Assembly (NCBI GenBank): GCA_013400975.1
Contig: WBMZ01010861.1
Span: forward strand, 62,001-126,000
Origin: Atrichornis clamosus
Lineage: Eukaryota > Chordata > Aves > Passeriformes > Menuridae
Reading direction: 5' to 3'
Length of the DNA stretch: 64,000 bases
Both the position numbers and the translations under genes were made by a program. Below the pieces are notes generated by a model, which was given only the letters and a program-made list of their open reading frames with translations, was not told where the DNA came from and searched no databases. Positions 50,721-61,417 of this stretch are shown here, in pieces. Every line of letters begins with the position of its first letter. Position 1 is the first letter of the stretch.

Positions 50721-53160
50721 GTTTCTTTTAAGGACACTTCACCAGGAATAGAGTTTGTGCCAAAGCCATGATGAAAGTTGAGAATTATTTCTCTACTCAA
50801 AATGAGAAAGGGAGCCAATCTGTCACATGAGGCACTCACCTGTCTTCAGAGTATGAGCTTTTAGAATGACTAATAATGTATCAAATCCACTTGATAATGA
50901 ACAGCTCATCCACCCTTCACTGAGCCTGTTTCTCCACCCCAGCACCACCGAGCAGGTTTTCACAGTAGCAGCTCACACTGGGAATGGCTTTCAATCACAA
51001 CTGGAGACCAGTATGGATTTTCATTGATCCAGGAGTTGCATGTGAGACTATCTGTCATGTAAGAGTTTTGATGAAAATATCTGAACTGCTGTCACTCTGC
51101 ACAGCACCAAAGGTTGGCTTGCTGATCTCTAATCAAAGTTTTTGGATATGCTTCAGTGACAAGGCCAGTAATTCAGAGTGAAAGTTCTCCACAGGGAACA
51201 GTGTCATATCAATCTTATTTAACATTTACTTAAATGTTATTCCTGCTATCTACAATCAGTACACAAGTTCAGCTGCACAGACAGACTACATCTTGCACCT
51301 CTTAACTCCTTGATCATGCCAGTGAATTACTACTGTCATTTTCCCTACCTTTTTTCTCTACCTTTATTCTTGTCTGTCTTCAGACTTTTACTGTGTCACA
51401 TTAAATTTAGCTTGAATTCTAGCTGGAGACAAAAAAAGCAAGTTTTCTTTGTGCAATGCCTCACACAATTTCAGGGCGTCAAAGGGGAAGATCGACATTT
51501 GCTTGCTGAGAGTGAAATGTCTGTATGAAGACAACCCATCACTTCTGCATTCACTCCCCATCCTCCTCCTTATGCTTCTCAAGAAAAGTGATACTTCATG
51601 ATAAATTTTGCCACCAGGGACTTTACTTGATAATTTCATTTTTTTGAGAATATTTTTCCAAGTGCAGAGATTAATACGGAAAGAAGGATGGAGTTGTTTG
51701 CTAGGGGAGATATGTTTATTGGCACTGCAAAGTGGAATGGAAGCAGTACAGGAATTGTGGCTTTCCTGCACAAGTAAAGGCAGGGATGTGTGGCCCAAGA
51801 AAACCTTCAAAGTATCTTAAATAAACTGATTTAACAATTGCTTGATTATCTGCACCTGTGACTTTAATTAAGGAGGAGGCTTTATAAAACTGCTTTTAAA
51901 ATTTAAGCTATTGCCTCCATTAAGATGGCTAAAAAGAAACAATTCATTACATTAGAGATTATTAAATGTCACAACTGCATTGGTGTCTTATTCAATATGT
52001 ACTGGACTAATATAAGGAAAGAATTTTAAGTAAATATTGAAAGATAAATTACAACTCCAGAGTTAACACAACCAAATCCACTACGTGAGTGCAAATATAA
52101 TTCCCCTCTCTTTTCCAGGAAGAGAGTTACTGTTAAAGAAGCACATTTAACATTTGTTTCAACTTTATGTTTTTGTAGTTATGTATAGTCTGCTAAAAAA
52201 TAAGAGAATAAAACACAATTTAAAAAGTCAACAAAATAACAATTTATAGTTTACCAATGATTGTTTGTATGTAATGACTGATCAGTTCTATAAATTCCCA
52301 CAACTCTTCTATTCTAGGTACTGACAGGTTTTGCATGGGATGTACTGATCCTTATCAAGAGTGTGAATTCAAGGGAATAACTTTATTATTATCAGAGGTG
52401 TTGATTTTATTCAGACTCTGCAGTAACAAGTTTTCAGGAAATTTGTTAAAGCTGAATTTATACTCAAACCCCTTATTTTTAGAATTCTGTCAATCCAAAA
52501 AATGCTGTTCCATATTAGTCATATAATGTGTAGCTCATCTCACATAAAATCTGGAAATCTAAAAAATAGATAACTTCATCTGATCAGGTCACTCTGACCT
52601 CTCTTGATAATCAGTAATGAAAAATAGGCATTTTCAGAGGATGATTCATAAGTCTGTATCATCTCCAGTTTTAGAACACCAGAACACCCTTTATTATACC
52701 CTTATTCTGTGCATTACATCCTTTCCTTGTAGGGTCAAACTCAGGTATATAACATGACATTAAGATGTCTCAGTTGCAGCAGGTGGATGCTAGTTCTCAA
52801 TGATTTATGAGTAATTGGGAAGTTTTACACATATAAGACCTAAACTTTGATCAGAAAGAACTTTAAGGGCACCAAAATCTGTATTTAGACAGCAAAATGA
52901 ACAAAAGAAAAAGTGTCCAAGAAAAATGTTACTTCCTTCAAACATAGATTTCTGCCAGATGGATTTTGGAAAGTGGAAAGATTTTGATTTTCATGGTTGT
53001 AGAAGTACCCTGGCAGAGAAAATAAAGATCGTTCCATGGACTGAATCTGTTGGGTTTGCAGTATTTCCATTTGAATTGTGAAGGAGTTTGCACACTGAGG
53101 ATATCAAGTCTCAGAATTTACTGTATATTATTCCAGACATATTTAAACATTTCAGAGCCT

Positions 53161-53221
53161 AACAAACAAACAAAAAACAAAATAAAACAAACCCACAAAA
53201 ACAAAACAACAACAAAAAAAA
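53161..53221. repeat. A/C-rich simple repeat
   Basis: About 60 bases of AAAC, AACAA and AAATA units with almost no G or T. Confidence 0.9.
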
Positions 53222-53790
53222 TGGGTAAAGGGAAACAAATAGTGAAAGCAACTCCCCTTCTGTATTATATGAAATGCCAAGTAAATTAGAAAACTAATTT
53301 AAGAACCAAGTCATAAATATCTACTTTAGCAGCTTAAGACTGAGACATAAATAAAAACTTAGCTAATGGTTTATTTAAATTAGGCAAGTCAGAACTGAAG
53401 CTGTGGTTTATTATTAAACACTGATTTTTTCACAAAGAGTTCAATTTCAAGTTCCCAATTAATTTCAACTGTTCATAGATATGAAGCTTCAGACTGAGTT
53501 TTAAAAATATAATATTATTCATTAGAAATTCCCATGGGAATGCCAGAAACCAACACCGGAGGAAAATTCTGCTTGGCTGTGAACACTGTACCTGTCACAG
53601 TTTTAAAAAATGCTCTTGCTCCAATGGAATAAATGTTAATGCAGATCCACCTGGTAAGATCCCACGTGATCCAAAAGGTCTTGTTCTTCTCTCTAACTTT
53701 TGTTCTGGTTCGGTTTAACAGAACTTTAACAGACTGCACAGCATCAATACCACAGAGCTCTGACAGCTTTGGATGTTCTTTGTCACTGTA

Positions 53791-53806
53791 CCTTTTTTTT
53801 TTTTTT
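53791..53806. repeat. Poly-T tract
   Basis: A run of about 16 T, followed by CTTTTATTT. Confidence 0.85.
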
Positions 53807-55419
53807 TCTTTTATTTAAACCCTTCTTTAACTGGACTTTGTGACCTCTTGGACTAAGAACTTGGAGGGCTACTTAACACAAATCCCAGTGGCAGTGACTC
53901 ATCCCTATATAAAGAAATTAAAAGGTAATAAAGTTATTTCCAAAAGCCACCTTGTAATAATGACGCTGTGGGTTTGCCCTTGGAACATAATTAGAGAACT
54001 ATAACACACAGTCATACACTTTTTCTCAATTGTTCTAATCACATTGGAGTTTTGCAGGTAGCCTTACAGAGAGTTTTCAGTGATCTATAGCAGCAGCTTC
54101 AAGTCATTTGGCAATTACAACTTTAAAAGAGTCAAGCCAGGATATTCCATAATTTTAAGTAAAAATAAAAGATTTTATAAATAAAAGTGAATTTTAATGT
54201 CCTAAGGATATTTTTATGAAGAGACAGATCTTTTTTTCATAACATTTTGGTGCAACATGGTAAATTCAGTTGACTGATAAAAGCACACACAATTCAACTT
54301 TTACTTCAGGATTTTTGGGTGGGCCATTGTAATTGAACATAAAGTTATCCAACCTTTAGACCTTCTGCAACAGTTTTAGAGCTCATGTAGAGTAATATAT
54401 TTGTTGTTGACAACTACATTAAGAAAAAGTATTAAAAAGTGTATATGTAGATATACTTTTGTTTTTATTTGCACATATATATATATTCCTAATTTCTACC
54501 ACTTCATGTTTAATTTGATAGTGACAGCTCTAGATTTTCTCTCTCATGGAGATGCCAGAACATTCTATACAGTTGAATACTATTCTGTCCTAGGAAATTC
54601 TAGCTTTATACAATGACTTGTAATCAGTGAGGAATTGCTAAGAAATTCTGCTTATGTTTAAATGTTAGAAATATCTTTCTGTATTTACTATCTTCTGAAT
54701 TTACCTGCAGATGGTAGTTTCATATGTTTTATAGCTGTATAGCTGGGAATATCTTTTCATAAAAATTCTGAGTCCATTTCTTATTTCACAGTTATCTTTT
54801 CAGCCAAATATATCCTTCAATTAGGTGGCTTCTACTGAGGGATAATCATCTGAGTATCATCTCCCTGAATATGCTGTCCCAGGTAGTATATTCAAGGTCT
54901 AATTAAAGGCAAACAGACCTGAGCCAGTGCTTGCTGAAGCTAATGGAAGGGCAGGCTAAAAGAAGAGTCAGAATAATGCTTCAAAATATGGAGTGAAAGC
55001 ATGAGGGCATTCAGTTACTGCAGTTCAAAAGGGAAAAAAACCAAAAAACACCCACAGAGGATCTATTTAACTTGTAGAAAAACAAAGGTGTCTAAAATTC
55101 TTCCACTGTCTGCCCTCACACGGTACTTGTAGACATATTTGCCACTTAAAATAATTTGTGATTCCTTGGGTGGGATTCAGATGCCAAAACATGGGCGCCT
55201 GAAGCCAGCAGAGATGCCGTAAATGATATGAAACACTTGCACAGTGAGACACAGGACTTAGGTGGGACCCACAGCTTCCCAGAGTGGGCTCCTCACTGGA
55301 TACCTGCTATGAAATAATTCAGTCCCTGCTCGTGAATCCTGGGAAAGATTCAGTCCATTTTATGTGTTGCTTTGAAGACTAAGCCCTGATGTTAAATCCA
55401 GCTTGCAGCTCCGCTTGAG

Positions 55420-55765
55420 GGGATGCTGCTACCCACTTCTGCAGCAACAGGAGTGGCAGGAGACCCCTGGCCCAGGAAAAGGGAGACCCTGCTCTTAGGA
55501 TCCCATTAGTAAAAGTTGTCCCTGCCAGAACTGAGGAGCAAAGGAGACCACGTGCCAAAGCAAATAGTACAGATTTTATTTAACAGTAATTGTGAGGTAA
55601 AGAGATAGGAAGAGAGAGGTGGGGTAAGAGAAAGAGTGAGAGGCAGATTAAGTAAAGGTATCACCACCACATGGATTCCAACAGCATCCCATTTGTCCTC
55701 TTCTCCTGGTCTTCTTGTCAACTGAGCTAATTCCAAACCTTCACCTCCATTTAAGCCTGGAATTA
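55420..55765 (-). mobile_element. Possible old LTR or other unnamed repeat
   Basis: On the minus strand a pyrimidine-rich stretch ('ctctcactctttctcttacc', 'cacctctctcttcctatctc') leads to AATAAA (complement of 55575-55580). It is followed within about 60 bases by 'ctcctttgctcctcagttctg' and a GC-richer end. This U3-polyA-signal-U5 look, and the contrast with flanking base composition, suggest an LTR. I cannot match it to a family, and neither TG...CA ends nor a target duplication could be fixed. Confidence 0.3.
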
Positions 55766-56183
55766 ATGCCTTCCTGTTGTGGTGGCTTATCTTATGGGAA
55801 CTTCCTTCTTTGACAGTACTTTGAGAAATTCACTGCATTCTTTTTAGTCCTTGCACCTTCTAGACCAGGACCTCTGTCAGGTCTCCCATCTTGAGAGAGA
55901 ACCAGTGGATTGCACGTCTTTCATGCTGAAAATGAGAATGTTGGAAGGAGGAAAAGAGCTGTCCAAGGATCACAAGCTATGTGGGAGAAAGCGGGGAAGG
56001 AAAGAAAAAGATGAAATTATGGCAGGGACAGAGAGAGGGAGTGAGGGAAGTAAGAAAAGGAAGTGAATGAGGGAAGGTATATGCAGACACATTTATAAAG
56101 CATGAGCTATTCAAGGTCTGGACATTTGAACAACATTTCTGGCTCAGGTAAGCAAAATACGCCTCTGCTCATTTTTACTTCTA

Positions 56184-56202
56184 GTATTATTATTATTATT
56201 TT
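56184..56202. repeat. Short TAT/ATT microsatellite
   Basis: About five perfect ATT units followed by a T run. Confidence 0.8.
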
Positions 56203-58952
56203 TCTCACACATAATCTTGCAAACTCTTTTTATATTTTTTAATCCTATTTTGTAGTTGTTCCTGTATTGCAAGTAATTTTGGATTATTTCTTCTCTTCCT
56301 CTCTCAAGTCTGAAAATCATATTTTTTTTCCATCACATCTTCATGTCTTTTTGGTCCCTTTCCACTGTGCCTCTGTCCTCACTGGACAAAGAGGACATGC
56401 CGCTCTCACTGGAGCTGACAGCAGCTCTCAGTTTCACACAGGTAGTGATTATCCTTAACATACTGTTTCTCTCTCCTCCAGATCATTAATGAAGTTAAGT
56501 AAGGCCAGGTTTTGTATAATATCCCAGCCCAAAGTCTTCCTAAAGGAAAAATGCTGTTCTTTCTCACTGACAAAGCTGTAACTTCTGTTATGAAAATAAT
56601 AAATTATATATTGAAATAACATAAACCCTTCTCTATCTGCAATCTCTGTGACTGGTGAGTCATTTGGAATATTCACTTAATGTGGCTGTATAGATGTGGC
56701 TGTAATCAGCAGGGTAACTTCCACTGAGACCTTCTGAGAGCTGCCAAAAGAAATCTTGATGATGGAGTCACTTGTAGATCTACCAGTTTGATCTGCAACA
56801 CACGAGAGCCATGGGGGCCATTTCCCATTATGCTGGAAACAAACAGTGCAATGACATCCAAGACCAGACTGGTTTAATTTAAATGAGAAATCAGAAGCTT
56901 CTGGGATCAGAACTGTATTATCTCCACAGATGTAAAGCACAGTTTCATTTTTTTCATCAATTTGCTTATATCAAATCTAAAATAGCTGAAATTTCCAAGG
57001 TTTTTTTTTTTCTCCTTGTATAATCATTCAGTAGGAGTTACCAAAATTCTCACCAGAATTTGAGTTTTGATTTGCATTTGTTTTCTGCTGCCATGGCCAG
57101 TGTTCCAAGGCAGAGATAGATTCCTTTACTGGTCTACTCGTTTCCCTGACAAAACCCCATGGGATTTAACCACTTATTTCTATGTGAATGCATCTTTTAT
57201 ATCATCATTTCCTATAAGAAAATATGGGGTTTTTTTCAGATGTATTATTCACTTATTCAGGAACGTAGGAGATTCAGGCAAGGATTTGTGGATGTGCTTT
57301 GGGCATGTGGTTTCTTTAACTCAGGCCCAGAAATGCTGTGTGAGGGCGTCACTGAACTCAATGGGAGATGCAGTCTTTACTTAAAGCCTTTCTGCACTTC
57401 AACTCTGTGTCAGTAAGCAAGAAACACAGACTGCTTGCTAGTTCCCATCTGGAATCTGATTCAAATACTATTAAACTCATGGTTTTCTCCCTAAGGAGCC
57501 AGCAGTCCAAAGCCGGGTATCATTAAGTGCGTTTAATCAGGTTCATGTTGGAAATGATGATACAATTTTCCTTGAGGATAATTAATAGGAAATGTGATGC
57601 TTTTGAAAAAACAAAACTGTAGATAATAATTCTCAGCATGGTTCATGACATCTGGGTAGATGTTTTTTCTATACTTAGAGTGGTAAGTCCTACATCTGCT
57701 TTCATATAAAAAAGATTTATTTAGGATTAAGATCATGTTACACTACAGTGCTGTAAGGACAGAAGAAGAGTGCCCGTGTTTGCCATCTCCATATTTTAAG
57801 TAGCAAATCAAATAAATAGGACAAAAACTGGAACAGCTCAGCTCTTCATGGAATAAGGACATAAGGGACTCACCATGATTGTTCTGCTCATTTTTAAAGG
57901 ATATTACATGCTCCAAATCCTTGCTGAAATGACATTTTTCTGACTTTTGTGTGGCTACACAAACTCTGATGGTTGAATTCACCAGTCTGTACACTCTTGG
58001 CAGTGTAGAAAGGCAGAGAGGGAGAGGTTTGCTGAACAGCACAACGAAGGGTCGGTAGCAAAGCTGAGGCAGAAAGCTGGAGCTCGTGGGCATCCAGCCC
58101 TGCTCCCTGCACTTTGCAGCCTCTCCTCACCAGGGCTGGTCCATCCCCTCACCCCTGCACTCTTCCTGGGGCTCTGGATGTGAGCAGCCTGGCTCAGCTT
58201 AATAGCTGACCCTGCTCCTCCCTGAAACACTAAACCATCCTGGTGCTGGTACTCCTACGCTTTATTTTCCCACACAGCAGTGCCAGCTTAGTGTTTAATT
58301 TTGTTTCATTAGAAGAAAATTATTTTTTAATTATATTTGATTATTTCTCTTAATATTTTCAAGGCTGGTGCCAACAGAGGCTTAATGGAATCCAATCCCT
58401 TTTTCATTGGAGAGTGTCTCTTGCATTCACCTCACATCTCCATCAGGGGCTGTCACATGCTTCATGCACAGCAGCAATGGCCTGGGTGGGCACTCATAAA
58501 TATCCTGCTCATCTCAGGAGTCGTGTAATTGAGGGTAAACACATATCAGTGGTGTTTGTCCACTCCTAACGTGGGTATTGCAGATTTCTCCCACCTCTCC
58601 CTGTGCAATCTGGGTGGCTTTTCCTGATTTAACACCAAATTGCTGCTCTAAGGGGCAGAAGAGGTTTGCTGGAATCACGGCAGTTCTCTGACACTTCTGC
58701 TGTCTTCTGTCCATGTCCAACTGTCTTAGCAAGGACTGAGGATTTGTTTGCTCTGCAATCATATAATTCATGCTTGCTAAATTTATGTAATTTATCTGGA
58801 ATTTGTAATTCAGAAGCTTTTCAGGCTTTTATGTGAGCTTAATGATGCTTTTTTCTGTAATACTCTGTTTTCTAAGGTTTCTGAAGTCAGAGGGATAAAG
58901 CACATCTTTAGTTCCCTTTCATCTCTTCTCCTGGCCAGGTGCGGTGTGTGGT

Positions 58953-58957
58953 GTGAC
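58953..58957 (+). repeat. Target-site duplication, left copy
   Basis: GTGAC directly before the LTR start. It is identical to the five bases directly after the LTR end. Confidence 0.9.
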
Positions 58958-59424
58958 TGTGGTGGGTTGACATCAGCTGGATGCCAGGTGCCCACCAAAA
59001 GTACTTTCTCACTCTCCTCCTTACCTGGATAGGGCAGAGAAAATACACCAAAAGACTCATCAGTTGAGATAAGGACAGGGAGAGATCACTCAGCAATTAC
59101 TGTTATAGGCAAAACAGACTTGACTTGGGGAAATCTATTTAATTTATCACCAATTAAATCAGAGTAGGATAGTGAAAAATAAAACCTAGTCTAAAAACAC
59201 CTTCCTTCCCACCCGTCCCTTCCTAATGGGTTTAACTTTATTCCTGAATTTTCTACCTCCTTCCCACCAGCAGTGCAGGGAAGTGGGGAATGGGGGCTGA
59301 GGGTCCCTCTTGGAATTCCCTGGCTGCGATTGGCTCCATGGGCCACAGGAGAGGATTCCAGCAGCTTCTCAGAAGCCACCCTGGTAGCGCTGCCCTGTCA
59401 TTGACAAAACCTTGACACAATGCA
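58958..59424 (+). mobile_element. Complete solo LTR with perfect 5-bp target-site duplication
   Basis: A 467-bp LTR starts TGTGGTGGGTTGAC and ends ...CTTGACACAATGCA (TG...CA). It is flanked by GTGAC on both sides. Internal blocks include 'ggatgccaggtgcccaccaa', 'agataaggacagggagagat', 'aaaacagacttgacttgggg', 'aaacaccttccttcccaccc' and 'agcagcttctcagaagccac'. I recognise these from a songbird LTR family that is normally longer, so this copy has lost an internal part between about 59310 and 59330. No retroviral coding sequence or partner LTR is nearby. A 5-bp duplication suits an ERVL-type integrase, but the class is inferred. Orientation follows the usual family numbering. Confidence 0.92.
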
Positions 59425-59429
59425 GTGAC
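59425..59429 (+). repeat. Target-site duplication, right copy
   Basis: GTGAC directly after the LTR's terminal CA. Confidence 0.9.
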
Positions 59430-59796
59430 ATTGTTGCTGAGATCAATATATCACATACGCAACTCAACTTTTACTCTCTCAGGGAATTTTCCACTCTTCC
59501 TTCCATTCTTTTTTACACCACATAATTTTGAATTATGAACTCCAGTTTTAAGCTGGAGCCTGGGTCCCCTTTATTCTTTCTAGCAGGAAGTGATATAATT
59601 TTCATTTTGCACTTAAAGATTGACATAGAAACTTTATTTACCAAATAAAATTGGTCCAGCAGATGTAAAAGAACTTAAATCACCAGCTCATAAATCACTG
59701 CACATAGATGGTCACTGGCTGCTGCATATCAGCCTTGATCAAAGGATAGTCTGCATGTGATTAGCAGAGTGACTTAGATTAATAAAGCACACAGGC

Positions 59797-59812
59797 GTTG
59801 AGTTGAGTTGAG
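59797..59812. repeat. Short GTTGA pentamer repeat
   Basis: Three copies of GTTGA plus one base. Confidence 0.8.
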
Positions 59813-60659
59813 CATTTTAGTCCAATATGTTACAAATATTAGGGCCAATTTTTAAAAAAATTATTGTTTAGTAGAAAAGTTGTACAAGAACAAATTTACA
59901 ACAAAAAAGGAGCATATATTTTCTAAAAATCTCATTTATCCATGACTTCTCTAATTTTAGGATTCATGTGTGCTAAAATTTAGAGAACAATTCTACCAAC
60001 AAATTCAAATTTTTTGATATTTCATGATAAAAGTCTAATGGATTTTTCAAACAGGAAAAAAGGGGCAATGATCTTAGCCACTGGGACTTTAGAGACACTA
60101 TGGGTACTTTGGTAAGAACATCATAAAATGACTTTTTTTAAAAATCAGATTTGCTGTAATGGCTTTGCAAGGCATCTCTCTAATTGCAGAAGTATAGGAG
60201 AGTACAACACATTTAGTAGGAGCTGCATCTTGACTTGTTGATTCCCCTACTGGGAATACTGAACTGTGAAGTCATCTGTGCATATTAGCATAGGAAAGTC
60301 AGAGCCTCACATTTTTCTTGGAACAAAGGAAAACAAAGTACAGAATTTCATTTTCAGCTTATTTCCCACTATCTCCTTCCCCTCTCCCCACTGAAAGGAG
60401 AGGATAAGTGTTCCAAAATCCTAAAAAGGTCTCTGTATCTGGCTGCAGCAGGGAAGGATTTTTAATTTTTTGACTGTTTACCCTTTCAGAAAAATGTTTC
60501 CTTATTATCTGTAAGACCAGGAAATAAACAATATAAAGCTGTGTGACATTAAATTCCCAGTGTGCCATTTCTTTCCTTAGATCCCTAGGTAGATTTGACT
60601 AGGATGGCAATGGTTAAACAATATGTACTGTCAAATTTGTTTTAAATAATTATACACTA

Positions 60660-60799
60660 GAAGGGTTACATCAAGAGGCGAATGCCTATAATTTGTGCTG
60701 TGCCAGTAGCTTTCAATTAAATCTCAATTGAAGGGTTACATCAAGAGGCGAATGCCTATAATTTGTGCTGTGCCAGTAGCTTTCAATTAAATCTCAATT
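60660..60799. repeat. Perfect 70-bp tandem duplication
   Basis: The unit starting GAAGGGTTACATCAAGAGGC occupies 60660-60729 and is repeated without a single difference at 60730-60799. The bases outside the pair differ (A versus T before, G versus T after), so the duplication is exactly two units. It matches no transposon or satellite that I know and contains a CAATTAA core near its end. Confidence 0.97.
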
Positions 60800-61040
60800 T
60801 GATCTCTTGGAGCATCCTGGCCCAAAATTGCAGCTAATTCTACCTTGAGCTTCAGAATTTAATCAAGTATTTAGGGATGAAGAAAATAATTTCTTAGGTG
60901 CTGCAATGATTTTGTAATCTTCCACAATGAGATGTTTCAATGATAAATACATGAACAAAACTATAAGCAGATTTGGGTGGGATGTCTGAAGATGAAATGT
61001 ACATCACACACATGTTCATTCTGCAGCAGGTGAAGGGCAA

Positions 61041-61417
61041 CACCTGTCCTATGGGGAAAGACTGCCAGAATTGGGATTGTTCAGCCTGGAAGAGAGAAGG
61101 CTCTGGGGTTTGCAAGAGAGCTGCAGAGGGACTTTTGACAAAGGCATGTAGTGATAGGACCAGGAGGAATGGCTGTGAACTGAAAAAGGTTAGGTTAAAC
61201 TTGGATATTAGGAGGAAATTCCTCCCTGTGAGGGTGGTGAGACCCTGGCACAGGTTGCCCAGGGAAGCTGTGGCTGCCCCATCTCTGGAAGTGTCCAAGG
61301 CCAGGCTGAATGGGGCTGGGAGCAGCCTGGTCTAGTGGAAGGTGTCCCTGCCCATGGCAGGGGATTGGGATGATTTCTAAAGTCCCTTCCAACCCAAATC
61401 ATTCTATATGTTTCTAT
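61041..61417 (+). mobile_element. CR1 LINE 3' fragment (~375 bp)
   Basis: Runs from 'cacctgtcctatggggaaag' through 'ttcagcctggaagagagaag', 'gagggacttttgacaaaggc', 'gtgatagga', 'gagggtggtgagaccctgg', 'caggttgcccagggaagctg', 'ggtctagtggaaggtgtccc' and 'cttccaacccaaatcattc'. An internal deletion, shared in kind with the copy at 8697, shortens the region before 'gagctg'. Low divergence marks a younger copy. Frames of 65 to 134 codons over it on both strands are artefacts. Confidence 0.95.

Larger units (their letters stand above)
50721..55419. other. 4.7-kb non-coding stretch with few repeats
   Basis: Only simple repeats are seen: A/C-rich at 53161-53221, a T run at about 53791-53806 and a short TA run at 54474-54486. 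The longest frame of the whole window, 140 codons on the minus strand at 51388-51810, lies here without a recognisable domain. The segment 51820-52000 is AT-rich with several TAAT/ATTA cores and is flagged as a possible conserved element. Confidence 0.5.
55766..58957. other. Non-coding stretch, no gene seen
   Basis: Has an ATT microsatellite (56184-56202), a T run at about 57001-57012 and a GC-rich block (about 57985-58250) that keeps several frames open for 78 to 116 codons. None shows a recognisable domain. A purine-rich patch lies at about 55970-56070. Confidence 0.5.
59430..61040. other. Non-coding stretch, no gene seen
   Basis: Holds a GTTGA pentamer repeat (59797-59812) and the perfect 70-bp tandem duplication (60660-60799). 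The surroundings from about 60580 to 60870 are repeat-free and AT-rich. No gene recognised. Confidence 0.5.

Noticed and set aside
55170..55270. Possible old reptile-type repeat with 'gggattcagatgcc' and 'ggacttaggtgggaccc'
   Set aside because: It recalls 'ttaggtgcctaaatccc' repeats of turtles and crocodilians, but I cannot align it over more than a few bases.
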